Shown here: positions 26,934 through 36,333 of the stretch, one piece after another
Position numbering within the stretch: the first letter of the stretch is position 1
Layout of the letters: the number at the start of each line of letters is the position of its first letter
NCBI RefSeq assembly: GCF_011046485.1
Contig: NZ_CP049256.1
Span: forward strand, 1,240,001 to 1,304,000
Source: Microbacterium sp. 4R-513
GTDB taxonomy: Bacteria; Actinomycetota; Actinomycetes; Actinomycetales; Microbacteriaceae
Length of the DNA: 64,000 bases
Reading direction: 5' to 3'
Program-made: the position numbers and the translations under genes
The notes under the pieces: generated by a model
The model's input: the letters and a program-made list of their open reading frames with translations, nothing else
What the model was told of the DNA's origin: nothing
The model's database searches: none

Positions 26934-28105
26934 GCGACCCGACCAACGAGTCCCCCGCGCCGGCGCGCGGATTCGACAGTCTCGCGGTGCACGCGGGTCA
27001 GGCCTACGATCCCACGACGGGTGCCGTCATCCCTCCGGTCCATTTCTCGACCACATATGCACAGGACGGCATAGGGGGTCTCCGCGGCGGGTATGAATAC
27101 GGCCGAAGCGGCAATCCGACGCGGACGGCGCTCGAGAAGCAGCTCGCCGCGATCGAGGGCGGCACGCGCGCGTTCTCGTTCGCCTCCGGGCTCGCCGCTG
27201 AGGATGCGCTCCTGCGCGCCGTCCTCAAGCCGGGTGACGACGTGCTCCTGGGAAGCGATGTCTACGGCGGCACGTACCGCCTGCTCGCGAAGATCCTCGG
27301 ACCCTGGGGCGTCGGCCTGCGAGTGGTCGACATGAGCGATCTCGATGCCGTCGCCGCGCGACTCGGCGAGGGCCACGCGCCGATCCTCTGGGTCGAGACG
27401 CCCAGCAATCCGCTCCTCAAGATCACCGACATCGCGGGCCTCGCGCGGGTCGGCCACGAGGCGGGATCGCTCGTGGTCGTCGACAACACGTTCGCGTCGC
27501 CCGCCCTGCAGCGGCCCCTCGACCTCGGCGCCGACGTCGTCGTGCACTCCGCCACGAAGTACCTCGGCGGCCACTCCGACGTCGTCGGCGGCGCGCTGGT
27601 ACTGAAGGACGACGCCCTCGCCGACAAGGTGAAGTTCCTCCAGTTCGCGGTGGGCGCCGTCTCCGGACCCCTCGACGCGTTCCTCACGACGCGAGGCATC
27701 AAGACGCTCGGACTCCGGATGCAGCGGCACAGTGAGAACGCGGCATCCGTCGCTTCATTCCTCAACGGGCATGGAAGAGTCGCGAAGGTCTACTACCCCG
27801 GTCTCCCGGAGCACCCGGGACACGAGATCGCGGCGCGTCAGATGAAGGCGTTCGGCGGGATCGTGTCACTGGCACTCGCCGACGGGCCGACCGCGCGCAG
27901 GTTCGCCGAGTCGACCCGTATCTTCCAGCTGGCCGAATCGCTCGGCGGAGTGGAGTCTCTCGTGAACTACCCCCACGAGATGACGCACGCATCGGTCCGC
28001 GGTACGGAGCTCGCGGTGCCGGACGAGGTCGTGCGCCTGTCCGTCGGCATCGAGAGCGTCGACGACCTCATCGACGACCTCGAGCGGGCGCTGGGGTCGC
28101 TCTAG
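26930..28105 (+). CDS. Cystathionine gamma-synthase / gamma-lyase
   Basis: A 391-residue trans-sulfuration enzyme of the Cys/Met-metabolism PLP family. The PLP lysine is in HSATKYLGGHSDVVGG; also present are YGRSGNPTRTALE, FASGLAAEDALL, LVVVDNTFASPALQ and the C-terminal RLSVGIESVDDLIDDL. GTGA overlap with the upstream gene shows coupling. Synthase and lyase cannot be told apart by eye; next to a cystathionine beta-synthase the lyase direction (reverse trans-sulfuration, releasing cysteine) is more likely. Confidence 0.92.
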   Translation: MSDPTNESPAPARGFDSLAVHAGQAYDPTTGAVIPPVHFSTTYAQDGIGGLRGGYEYGRSGNPTRTALEKQLAAIEGGTRAFSFASGLAAEDALLRAVLKPGDDVLLGSDVYGGTYRLLAKILGPWGVGLRVVDMSDLDAVAARLGEGHAPILWVETPSNPLLKITDIAGLARVGHEAGSLVVVDNTFASPALQRPLDLGADVVVHSATKYLGGHSDVVGGALVLKDDALADKVKFLQFAVGAVSGPLDAFLTTRGIKTLGLRMQRHSENAASVASFLNGHGRVAKVYYPGLPEHPGHEIAARQMKAFGGIVSLALADGPTARRFAESTRIFQLAESLGGVESLVNYPHEMTHASVRGTELAVPDEVVRLSVGIESVDDLIDDLERALGSL

Positions 28106-28152
28106 GCGGGACGTAGACTGGAGGCATCCCTTCCGCTTTTCCCAGGTCAGTC

Positions 28153-28842
28153 GTGTCAACATCCCCTGCCCCGCGCACCTTCGAGGTGCGGCACGTGCAG
28201 CTCGCGCGCGCCGTCTTCGCGGCGCTGGCGGCCGTGATGATCACGTTCTCGCCCGACCACTCCGCCGCCGTCGGCATGTCGGTCTTCAGCGGCTGGGCCA
28301 TCGCGACCTCGATCGTGTTCTTCGTCTCGATCTGGCTCGTCTACCCGTCGGGGCAGCGGTGGCCGTCGGTGCTGCTCGGCATCGTGACCGTCATCGCCGG
28401 CATGGCCGGTGGCGTGACGGCGTGGCGGACGACCCTCGTCTTCTTCATCGCGGTGATCGCGTGGGCGCTCCTCGCCGGAACGATCGAGACGGTGGCCGGG
28501 GCTCGCGCACGCCGCGCGCTCCGCGACTCCGCCGATGCCCAGGCGCGGGGCGAGGCCCGCGACGCGCTCACGATCGGCATCATCACGATCGTGCTGGGGC
28601 TCGGACTGCTGTTCGTGCCCACCCAGTACGCGCTGAACTACTACATCGAAGACGCCGGTCGCTCGTTCACCCTCACGGGCATCACGATCGGCGTCGGCAT
28701 CTTCGGCGGCTATGCCGCGATCATCGCGGTATATCTCGCGATCGCCGGCTTCTCGCCGCGCAGGGCCTCCGTCGCCGAGGACGGTGCACCGGCGCCCGTC
28801 GAGAACGCGCCGACCGCATCCGACCAGGGAGGTGCCGCGTGA
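28153..28842 (+). CDS. Membrane protein, DUF308/HdeD-like layout
   Basis: 229 residues with about six helices in pairs (VFAALAAVMITFSP, IATSIVFFVSIWLVYPSG, VLLGIVTVIAGMAGG, TTLVFFIAVIAWALLAGTIE, ALTIGIITIVLGLGLLFVP, GVGIFGGYAAIIAVYLAIAG). The GTIETVAGARARRA stretch is as in DUF308-type proteins. Function is unknown. TAGACT at 28114-28119 gives a promoter of its own. It overlaps the next gene by four bases (GTGA). Confidence 0.75.
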   Translation: MSTSPAPRTFEVRHVQLARAVFAALAAVMITFSPDHSAAVGMSVFSGWAIATSIVFFVSIWLVYPSGQRWPSVLLGIVTVIAGMAGGVTAWRTTLVFFIAVIAWALLAGTIETVAGARARRALRDSADAQARGEARDALTIGIITIVLGLGLLFVPTQYALNYYIEDAGRSFTLTGITIGVGIFGGYAAIIAVYLAIAGFSPRRASVAEDGAPAPVENAPTASDQGGAA

Positions 28843-29180
28843 GTGCCGACAAGCCGACTCGTCGCGATCTGATGAAGCCCGTGCAGCTGTTGGGTCTCGC
28901 CTTCGGCGCAGCCCTCTTCACGGGCATCGTGACCCTCGTCTCGATGGGGTTCTTCCAGCAGAAGCCGGGCGACGAGCTCCAGCGGGCCCTCGTGGTCGCC
29001 GCGATCGCTGCGGGCGTCGCCTTCATCGCCGTCCTGCTGATCGTGTCGCTGCTGCTGCTGGCCGTCGACCCCGCGCAGGTGCAGAAGACGGTCGACCGCC
29101 CGGTGCTCCTTCCTGAGGACGAGCAGCACGACGGCGACGGACGACCGGATGCCGCGGCATCCGGTGACGACAAGCGCTGA
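28839..29180 (+). CDS. Small two-helix membrane protein, unknown function
   Basis: 113 residues with two hydrophobic segments (PVQLLGLAFGAALFTGIVTLVSMGFF and ALVVAAIAAGVAFIAVLLIVSLLLLAV) and a charged tail. The start GTG at 28839 overlaps the preceding stop and follows GGGAGG. It is co-expressed with the DUF308-like protein. Conserved in layout among related actinobacteria as far as I can recall, but not named. Confidence 0.75.
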   Translation: MSADKPTRRDLMKPVQLLGLAFGAALFTGIVTLVSMGFFQQKPGDELQRALVVAAIAAGVAFIAVLLIVSLLLLAVDPAQVQKTVDRPVLLPEDEQHDGDGRPDAAASGDDKR

Positions 29181-29216
29181 CGCCGCTCTGATCGCGCCCG
29201 CGGACGGGCCTCGAGG

Positions 29217-30638
29217 TCAGTCCTCGTCGTGCCCGTCGTGGCGCGCCTCGTCGAGAACGTCGACCAGCTCGGACGCGATGCCGGTGTAGGTGGCCGGGGT
29301 CAGCGCAAGGAGGCGGTCCTTCGCCTCGTCGCCGATGTCGAGCCCGCGGATGAACTCGGCCAGGTCGGAGGCGCCGACCCGTCGGCCCCGGGTGAGCTCC
29401 TTGAGGAGGGCGTAGGGGTCGGTGATCTGCGAGCGGCCCTCGACGACCTCGGCTCGCACCGCGGTCTGGATCGCCTCGCCGAGCACCTCCCAGTTGCCGT
29501 CGAGGTCGGCGAGCAGCACATCCTCGGCGAGGGAGATCTCTCGAAGCCCGCGCTCGAGGTTGTCGAGAGCGAGGAGCGAGTGCCCGAGGGCGACGCCGAT
29601 GTTGCGCTGCGTGGTCGAGTCCGTGAGGTCGCGCTGCAGCCGCGACGTCACGAGCGTCTGGGCAAGTGTCGACAGCAGCCCGCCCGAGATCTCGAGGTTT
29701 GCCTCGGCGTTCTCGAAGCGGATCGGGTTGATCTTGTGGGGCATCGTCGACGAGCCCGTCGCGCCGGCGACCGGGATCTGGGTGAAGTAGCCGATCGAGA
29801 TATAGGTCCAGACGTCGGTCGCCAGATTGTGCAGGATGCCCCCAGCATGGCGGATGCGGTCGTAGAGCTCGACCTGCCAGTCGTGGGACTCGATCTGGGT
29901 CGTCAGGGGGTTGAAGCCGAGGCCGAGAGATTCGATGAACTCCTCCGACACGATGGGCCACGCGACATCCGGCTCCGCCGCGAGGTGCGCCGACCACGTG
30001 CCCGTCGCACCCGAGAACTTCGCGAGGAAATCGGATGCCTCGACCTGCGCCGCGACGCGCTCGAGGCGCCACGCGAACACCGCGAGCTCCTTGCCCATTG
30101 TCGTGGGGGTGGCCGGCTGCCCATGCGTGCGCGACAGCATCGCGGCATCCCGATGCTGAATCGCGAGAGCACGGAGCGCGGCGATGACGGTACGGAGCTT
30201 GGGAAGCCAGACGTCTTCGACGGCACGCTTGACCGTCAGGGCGTAGGCGGCGGAGTTGATGTCCTCACTCGTGCACGCGAAGTGGGTCAGCTCGGCGATG
30301 GCCTCGAGGCCGAGCTGCGCGAGCCGGTCCCGCACGAGGTACTCGACCGCCTTGACGTCGTGGCGGGTCACCGCCTCCCGCTCGGCGAGCCACTGGATCT
30401 CGTCTTGGCCGAAGTCGAGGTAGAGCACGCGAAGCCGGTCCTTCTCGGTCTCGCCGAGCGGGGACGTGCCGAACAGGGAGCGGTCCGTCAGCGCGATGAG
30501 CCACTCGACCTCCACCTCGACGCGGGCGCGGTTGAGGCCGGCTTCCGAGAGGTAGTCGCCCAGTTCCGCGACGGCGGCGCGGTAGCGGCCGTCGAGAGGG
30601 CTGAGGGGCTGGATGCCGAGGGCGGAAGAAGAGGACAC
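29217..30638 (-). CDS. purB: Adenylosuccinate lyase
   Basis: A 473-residue fumarase/aspartase-superfamily enzyme acting twice in purine synthesis (SAICAR to AICAR and adenylosuccinate to AMP). The signature SSTMPHKINPIRFENAEAN is intact, with TSEDINSAAYAL and LSRTHGQPATPTTMGKE upstream. The opening IQPLSPLDGRY matches the long E. coli-type PurB. I choose GTG at 30638, 5 nt after GGGAG; the frame remains open far upstream over the phosphatase gene, but that is not coding. It is convergent with the small membrane-protein gene. Confidence 0.96.
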   Translation of the reverse strand: MSSSSALGIQPLSPLDGRYRAAVAELGDYLSEAGLNRARVEVEVEWLIALTDRSLFGTSPLGETEKDRLRVLYLDFGQDEIQWLAEREAVTRHDVKAVEYLVRDRLAQLGLEAIAELTHFACTSEDINSAAYALTVKRAVEDVWLPKLRTVIAALRALAIQHRDAAMLSRTHGQPATPTTMGKELAVFAWRLERVAAQVEASDFLAKFSGATGTWSAHLAAEPDVAWPIVSEEFIESLGLGFNPLTTQIESHDWQVELYDRIRHAGGILHNLATDVWTYISIGYFTQIPVAGATGSSTMPHKINPIRFENAEANLEISGGLLSTLAQTLVTSRLQRDLTDSTTQRNIGVALGHSLLALDNLERGLREISLAEDVLLADLDGNWEVLGEAIQTAVRAEVVEGRSQITDPYALLKELTRGRRVGASDLAEFIRGLDIGDEAKDRLLALTPATYTGIASELVDVLDEARHDGHDED

Positions 30639-30679
30639 GGAACTCCCGTCAGAAGCGCTGCGCGCGGGGCCGCGCCGTG

Positions 30680-31195
30680 TCACACGGCGGGCCGGATCGC
30701 GGGTTCGAGCTGCCGGAAGAGCGCCCGGCTCGCGTTCTCGATCATACCGAGCACCTCGTCGAACATTCCGGGGCCCGCGTAGTAGGGGTCGGGAACGTCG
30801 AGCGTCGGAGCCGACGCGTCGAATGACATGAGCAGAGCGATCTTGTCCGTGTCGGCCTCGGTGCGCGCCCAGCCGCGCAGGATCCGCTCGTGGCTGCGGT
30901 CGAGAGCGACCACGAGGTCGTTGTGCTGGAAGTCGGACAGAGTGAACTGGCGGGCGCGGTGGTGCGCCCCGTCGTACCCCCGGCGCTCGAGCGCCTCGAT
31001 CGTGCGCTGGTCGGCGCGCTCGCCGACATGCCAGTCGCCCGTGCCGGCGCTGGTCGACCCCACCCGGTCTCGCAGGCCCGCGGCATCCGCGAATCCGCGG
31101 AAGACGACGTCGGCCATGACGGACCGGCAGATGTTCCCCGTGCATACGAAGACGACGCGGAAGGGCTCCACGGCGCTCGCGGTCATGGCCTCCAT
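30680..31195 (-). CDS. Low-molecular-weight protein-tyrosine phosphatase
   Basis: 171 residues with the P-loop VCTGNICRS (CX5R), the STSAGTGDWHVGERAD segment and the general acid loop VPDPYY, all intact. Members remove phosphate from tyrosine on exopolysaccharide kinases or other targets. Starts at 31195 and 31186 are both possible; GAGAAT 7 nt before 31195 fits the local leaderless pattern, while GGAGG precedes 31186. Confidence 0.94.
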   Translation of the reverse strand: MEAMTASAVEPFRVVFVCTGNICRSVMADVVFRGFADAAGLRDRVGSTSAGTGDWHVGERADQRTIEALERRGYDGAHHRARQFTLSDFQHNDLVVALDRSHERILRGWARTEADTDKIALLMSFDASAPTLDVPDPYYAGPGMFDEVLGMIENASRALFRQLEPAIRPAV

Positions 31196-31306
31196 TCTCT
31201 TCCTTCCGGCGCGCGGGGCAACTGCCGGTTGTCCTTCGCCTTTCGTTCACGGCCACGCCACTGCGGCATCTTCCTTTGTGGGCGGGGGTTGCCTAGGTTT
31301 GTGCCG

Positions 31307-31349
31307 GGAGGCTCACGAAGCCTCCTTTCCATGTGCTCGATGAGGAGGC
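31307..31349 (+). promoter_or_regulatory. Alternative hairpins in the nuclease 5' leader
   Basis: GGAGGCT (31307-31313) and AGCCTCC (31319-31325) form a 7-bp hairpin with a 5-nt loop, followed by TTT. The same GCCTCC can instead pair with the ribosome-binding GGAGGC at 31344-31349. The two pairings are mutually exclusive, so the region could work as a switch on translation. This is a structural inference only. Confidence 0.4.
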
Positions 31350-31352
31350 CCT

Positions 31353-34112
31353 GTGCATCGCTCCGTCCGTCCGCTCACCTTCGTCGTCGCCGGGGCTCTC
31401 GCCTTCGGCGCGCTGGCGGCAGCGCCACCCGCATCGGCCGCCGCTCCGGTCGTCATCAACGAGTTCTCAGCCAGCACGGCCGGCACCGACGTCGAGTACG
31501 TCGAGCTCCTCACGGCACCGGGGACGGATCTCTCCGGCTATCGCGTCCTCGAGATCGAGGGCGACGCCCCCACCTTCGGGGTCGTCGACGGGGTGTTCGC
31601 GCCCGGAGCGCCGGACGCGTCCGGGCGGGTCCTTCTGAGCCTGCCGGCCAACGAGCTGGAGAACGGCACGCTGAGCCTGCTGCTCGTCACCGGCACGATT
31701 CCCGCGGCGAACGCCGACATCGACGCGAACGACGACGGGGTGATCGACGCGGCCGGCCTCACGGTGGTCGACGCGGTCGCCGTGAACGACGGCGGCGCCA
31801 GTGATCGCACCTACGGCGGCGTGACCCTCGGCGTGGCGTACGACGGACAGGCGTTCGCGCCCGGCGGCGCTTCTCGGATCCCGGACGGCACCGACACCGA
31901 CGCGCCGGCCGACTGGGTGCGCAACGACTTCGACCTGGCAGGCATCCCGGGCTTCTCCGGGACCCCCGTCTTCGGCGAGGCCGTCAACACCCCCGGTGCC
32001 CTGAACGCGACCGTTCCCAAGCCGGAGACCCCGGTGGGGCAGGCCGACTGCACGGCGACGAGTGCCACCATCGGCTCCGTCCAGGGCTCGGGCACCGCGT
32101 CGCCCGTGAGCGGATCGGTCGTGCGCATCCAGGGAACGGTGATCGCCGACTTCCAGACGACCGACCTCGACGGGTTCTACCTGCAGGACGCGGGCGACGG
32201 CGATCCGGCCACCTCCGACGGCATCTTCGTCTTCCAGCAGGACGCCGACAACAACCCGGGCAACGGCGACGGGATCATCGACGTTCACGTCGGCGACGTC
32301 GTCAACGTGGCGGGCTCCGTCTCGGAGTTCCAGAGCCTCACCGAGGTCTCGGCGGCCGACACGGAGGTCTGCGCGACCGGCGCGGCACTCCCGCAGCCGA
32401 CGACCCTCGCCCTCCCGCTGAGCGACCCGGCGCGCGAAGCCGTCGAAGGCATGTACGTGACGTTCGCTCAGCCGCTGACGATCGCCGAGTACTTCGAGTT
32501 CGGGCGCTTCAACACCGTCACGGTCTCACTCGGACGTCAGTTCCAGCCGACCGCCACCGTGGAGCCCGGCCCCGACGCGCAGGCGGCCCTCGCCGAGAAC
32601 ATCGCGGAGCAGATCATCATCGACGATGCGCGCGCGCGTCAGAATCCCGATCCGCTGCTGCACCCGGACGGGCAGCCGTTCACGCTGAACCACCTCTTCC
32701 GCGGCGGCGACGTCCTGACCGGCGTGACGGGTGTCCTCGATCAGCGCGTGCGCACGGGAGACAGCCCTCAGGTCTCGTCCTACGGGATCCAGCCGACGCA
32801 GCCCGCCGGCTATCGCGTCGAGAACCCCCGGCCCGCCGTGCCGGAGGTCGGCGGCGACCTCAAGGTCTCGAGCTTCAACGTCCTGAACTACTTCACGACG
32901 CTCGACGACCCGACGACCGACGAGGACGACGACATCGCCCGGGGCGCCAACAGCCCCCTCGAGTTCGAGCGGCAGCAGGCGAAGATCGTCGCGGCCCTCG
33001 CGGCGATCGACGCGGACGTCTTCGGTCTCATGGAGATCGAGAACAACGCCGGCTCGCAGACCGCGGCCCTGCCGGCTCTCACGCGAGCGCTCAACGCCTA
33101 CCTCGGTGCCGATGTCTACTCGTACGTCGACACCGGCGAGCCGATCGGCACCGACGTGATCGCGACCGCGTTCATGTACAAGAAGGCGACCGTCGAGCCG
33201 GTGGGCGACCCGGCGTGGGAGATCAAGGACCCGCGCTGGGCCGCGAACCGCAACCGCCCGCCGCTGACGCAGACCTTCCAGCCGGTGGCCGGGGGTCAGC
33301 CGATCACGATCAGCGTCAACCACCTGAAGTCCAAGGGCTCCGGCTGCGGCGCGGCCGATCCCGACACGGGCGACGGCCAGGGCAACTGCGCGCTGACCCG
33401 CGAGAACGCGGCGAAGGCACTCGTGGACTGGCTCGCGAGCGACCCGACCGGTCAGGGCACCGGCGATCGGACGCTCATCATCGGCGACCTCAACTCCTAT
33501 GACAAGGAGAACTCGATCGACGCGATCCGTGCCGCCGGGTACACCGATCTGCTCTTCCGCTTCCAAGGGGAGTACGCGTACTCGTACGTCTTCGACGGCC
33601 AGCTCGGCTACCTCGACCACGCGCTCGCCGGCCCCGGGCTGGTAGGCGATGTCACCGGGGCGTCGACCTGGTCGATCAACGCGGATGAGCCCCAGGTTCT
33701 CGACTACAACACCGAGTTCAAGCCGGCGAGCCAGGTGACGGGGCTGTTCGCACCCGATCCGTACCGCTCGAGCGACCACGATCCGGTGCTCGTGGGCATC
33801 GACGTGGACACGACGCCGCCGACCCTCACGGTCACCCCGTCGGTCGAGCGGATCATGCCGCCCGACAACAAGCAGCGCGAGGTCACGATCCAGGTCGCCG
33901 TCGAGGACGAGAGCGACGTCACCGTCGAGCTCGTGTCGGCCGAGGCATCCGGATCCAAGAAGGCGGCCGTCACCACGCTCGACGACACGACGTTCCGCGT
34001 CGTGGCGGCGAACAAGGCCGTCTACACCTTCACCTACAAGGCGACGGATGCCGCGGGCAACACCACGACGGCGACCGCCACCGTGGTCGTGGGCCCGGTG
34101 ACACAGCCCTGA
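31353..34112 (+). CDS. Secreted ExeM/NucH-family extracellular endonuclease
   Basis: A 919-residue exported nuclease. The signal peptide VRPLTFVVAGALAFGALAAA ends near ASA. A lamin-tail domain (VVINEFSASTAGTDVEYVEL) is next, then an OB-like domain (SVVRIQGTVIADFQTTDLDG), then an endonuclease/exonuclease/phosphatase catalytic domain from about residue 500 (LKVSSFNVLNYFTT, GLMEIENNAG, ISVNHLKSKGSGC, IIGDLNSYD, SSDHDPVLVGI). The C-terminal Ig-like domain has no wall anchor, so release to the medium is expected. It degrades extracellular DNA for phosphate or biofilm control. GTG at 31353 follows GAGGAGG. Confidence 0.92.
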   Translation: MHRSVRPLTFVVAGALAFGALAAAPPASAAAPVVINEFSASTAGTDVEYVELLTAPGTDLSGYRVLEIEGDAPTFGVVDGVFAPGAPDASGRVLLSLPANELENGTLSLLLVTGTIPAANADIDANDDGVIDAAGLTVVDAVAVNDGGASDRTYGGVTLGVAYDGQAFAPGGASRIPDGTDTDAPADWVRNDFDLAGIPGFSGTPVFGEAVNTPGALNATVPKPETPVGQADCTATSATIGSVQGSGTASPVSGSVVRIQGTVIADFQTTDLDGFYLQDAGDGDPATSDGIFVFQQDADNNPGNGDGIIDVHVGDVVNVAGSVSEFQSLTEVSAADTEVCATGAALPQPTTLALPLSDPAREAVEGMYVTFAQPLTIAEYFEFGRFNTVTVSLGRQFQPTATVEPGPDAQAALAENIAEQIIIDDARARQNPDPLLHPDGQPFTLNHLFRGGDVLTGVTGVLDQRVRTGDSPQVSSYGIQPTQPAGYRVENPRPAVPEVGGDLKVSSFNVLNYFTTLDDPTTDEDDDIARGANSPLEFERQQAKIVAALAAIDADVFGLMEIENNAGSQTAALPALTRALNAYLGADVYSYVDTGEPIGTDVIATAFMYKKATVEPVGDPAWEIKDPRWAANRNRPPLTQTFQPVAGGQPITISVNHLKSKGSGCGAADPDTGDGQGNCALTRENAAKALVDWLASDPTGQGTGDRTLIIGDLNSYDKENSIDAIRAAGYTDLLFRFQGEYAYSYVFDGQLGYLDHALAGPGLVGDVTGASTWSINADEPQVLDYNTEFKPASQVTGLFAPDPYRSSDHDPVLVGIDVDTTPPTLTVTPSVERIMPPDNKQREVTIQVAVEDESDVTVELVSAEASGSKKAAVTTLDDTTFRVVAANKAVYTFTYKATDAAGNTTTATATVVVGPVTQP

Positions 34113-34224
34113 TCGGTGGAGGACGGGTGTGCCCCGTCCTCCACAGCTCGACACGCGCGGCGCGTTCTCCCGATGGTGCGGGAGGGCGCGCCGCGCTGCT
34201 GTGCCCGACGGCGATGCTCGGTGG

Positions 34225-34479
34225 GTGAATGCGATCTGGACGACGACAGCGACCGGCTCGGGGCTCCTCCCCGAGGCCCGACACCGGCTCTCCGCCGTGA
34301 TGGGGGCGCTCGGCGGGCTGCAGGCCGAGACGGCTTGGGAATGCCGGGCAGCGGAGGAGTACCGCGCCGCGCTCGAGCGGCTGATCGGCCACGTGCGCGA
34401 GCTCTGCGAGGTCAGTCGCGACGTCGAGTGCGACCTGCGGTCCGCATGGCACCGGGCCGCGTCAGCGGGGGCGTGGTGA
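34225..34479 (+). CDS. Small helical WXG100-like protein
   Basis: 84 residues, nearly all helical. The order LPEARHRLSAVMGALGGLQAE, TAWECRAAEEYRAALERL and SRDVECDLRSAW resembles WXG100/ESX proteins, with W-E-C in place of W-x-G at the turn. GATGCT 6 nt before GTG 34225 suggests a leaderless start; longer starts upstream are less plausible. Its stop overlaps the next gene by four bases, as in ESX-like substrate pairs. No type VII core genes are in the window. Confidence 0.55.
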   Translation: MNAIWTTTATGSGLLPEARHRLSAVMGALGGLQAETAWECRAAEEYRAALERLIGHVRELCEVSRDVECDLRSAWHRAASAGAW

Positions 34480-35820
34480 CGGTGGGCGATCTCGATATCC
34501 GCAGCGGCGGAGTCGTCGCGGTCGACACGAGTGCGCTTCGGGCGGCCGCCGAGCGGCTCGCAGGGCTGGGGGACGATCTCGACGACGTGGGCGGGACGTT
34601 CGGCCGGGCTGCGGGAGCGATCGAGGTGCTGCCTCGGGCGGAGACGAGCGCGGCGCTCGCGCGCACGCACTACGCGCGGGAGCGGTCGGCGCGACTCGCC
34701 GATGATGCGAGGCGGATCGCGTCGATGCTCACCGAGCTCGCGGCCATGTTCGAGACCGTCGAGCTGCGCGCCGAACGGTCCGCAGCCGAGGCCGCGGGCG
34801 ACTGGGCCGCCGTGGAGCGGATCGACGGACGGCTGGCGCAGCTCGAGCGCGAGCATCCGCTCGCGGCGATGCGGGCGTCGTGGGCGGGGCTCGGGCGCGA
34901 CGCGCTGTGGGCTGGTTCCCTCATCGGGCAGGGCGCGGTGGTGGGCTCGTGGCTGCTGCCGGGAGGCGGGCTCGCGGCGGGCGTGCTGCTGTCCGGCCTC
35001 ACGGGCTCCGTCCGCTCCGCGGGGGGTGGCACGGTCGAACGGGGGTCGGCGCTCGCCGGCGCTGTGCCCCCCCGTAGCGCTGCGCGAGATTGCGGGGGTG
35101 AGCGACCGGAATGCGCCCGCCACCCTCGCCGCCGCGGCCGGGCGCATCCCGAGCGCGGAGGGGAGCCGCATCCGGGTCGAGCGCTACACGATGCCGGACG
35201 GCACGCGCCAGTACGCCGTGTACATCCGCGGCACCACGGGCGACGGTGACGAGGGCGAGGCCTTCGACATGACGTCGAACCTGCAGCTCTACGCCGGCGA
35301 GCAGGCGGCGTCGTACCAGGCGGCGGTCGCCGCCCTGCGAGAGGCGGGTGCGCAGCCGGGTGACGTCGTCCATGCCTTCGGGCACTCGCAGGGCGCCATG
35401 GTGGCCGCGCACCTCGCCCTCGAAGGCGGGTTCGACACGCAGACCCTCGTGACCTTCGGATCTCCCGTCGATGCGCAGGTCGGTGAGGGAACGCTCAGCG
35501 TGGCCCTCCGCCATCGCGACGATCCGATCGTCGCCCTCGCGGGCGGCGGCTTCGATGCCGGGGTGGGAGCCGCGGGGAGCTTCGTCGCCGAGCGGACGGT
35601 CGATCCGGCGGTGAGCCCGAACGACGCCGACCCCATCCGTCCTCACGGCATGACGGCCTATGAGGAGACGGCGGCCATGCTCGACTCGTCCACCGATCCC
35701 CGCATGGGGGCGGTCCGCGACCGGCTGGCCGAGCTCGCGGATGCGACGTCGGTCAGCGTGAGCGAGTACGCGGTCGAGCGCCTGCCGGCGGCGCCGTCCG
35801 AGTTCGAGACCTGCGGATGA
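34476..35820 (+). pseudogene. WXG/LXG-like helical domain fused to an alpha/beta hydrolase, frameshifted at C7
   Basis: Two coding parts lie in different frames. From GTG 34476 a helical region (VVAVDTSALRAAAERLAGLG, ARLADDARRIASMLTELAAM, AERSAAEAAGDWAAVERIDG) leads to a hydrophobic stretch (LLPGGGLAAGVLLSGL). At 35067-35073 a run of seven C breaks the frame; with six C the reading continues PPVALREIAGVSDRNAPATL into a hydrolase-like domain with GHSQGAM and a LVTFGSP strand, ending at 35820. The whole is about 447 residues. Without the shift, the protein stops at 35249. Assembly error, phase variation and decay are all possible. A secreted esterase or toxin-like role is inferred. Confidence 0.7.
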
Positions 35821-35841
35821 GCCGGCCGGCGGCGACGAGGG

Positions 35842-36234
35842 TCAGTCGCGCCGCTTGGGGCGCAGGATGATGCCCGCGATCCAGTTGATGATCGTGATGA
35901 TGAGCGCTGCGACGACGCCCCACCAGAAGTCCTCGACCCGCAGGCCCCAGTTCCAGAAGCTCGTGAGCCAGGCGGTGAGCCACAGGAGGAACGCGTTGAT
36001 CAGCAGGCCGATGAGGCCGAGCGTGAGGATGTACAGCGGGAACGCCAGCACCTTGATGACGGTGCCGATGATGGTGTTCACGAGCGCGAAGATGGCCGCG
36101 ACGATGAGCAGGGTCAGCACGAACTGCAGCGTGTCACCCGGAGGGAAGGCGATCACGCTCACCTGCAGAGCAGGCATGAGCGTCACGACCCAGATGGCGA
36201 AGGCGTTGACGACGACGCGGATGAGGAAGCCCAT
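35842..36234 (-). CDS. Four-helix membrane protein of the 'phage holin family 4' (PF04020-like)
   Basis: 130 residues with four helices: [60 protein letters not shown] and [20 protein letters not shown]. The last ends in RPKRRD. This is a widespread chromosomal membrane family (YvlD-like) despite the holin name, and no phage gene is nearby. The start ATG at 36234 is preferred; the frame is open upstream only as antisense over hisC. Confidence 0.85.
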   Translation of the reverse strand: MGFLIRVVVNAFAIWVVTLMPALQVSVIAFPPGDTLQFVLTLLIVAAIFALVNTIIGTVIKVLAFPLYILTLGLIGLLINAFLLWLTAWLTSFWNWGLRVEDFWWGVVAALIITIINWIAGIILRPKRRD

Positions 36235-36333
36235 AGTGCGGCCAGTCTCCCACGCTCCGCCGCACGGGTGAGAGAGCTCGCCGGGCGAGGGCGGCCGTGT
36301 CGCGGCATCCGTCGCCCTCTTAGACTCGGGAGG

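Noticed and set aside
29217..31256. purB as a 679-residue fusion
   Set aside because: The upstream 206 codons lie over the phosphatase gene in another frame. PurB begins at its family-typical SPLDGRY region behind GGGAG and GTG 30638.
34531..35060. A separate Arg-rich gene in the hydrolase frame before the C7 tract
   Set aside because: That stretch is an out-of-frame shadow of the helical domain; only the part after the C7 tract is coding in this frame.
35842..36234. Evidence of a prophage from a 'holin family' protein
   Set aside because: This is a chromosomal membrane family; no phage structural, lysis or integration gene is near.
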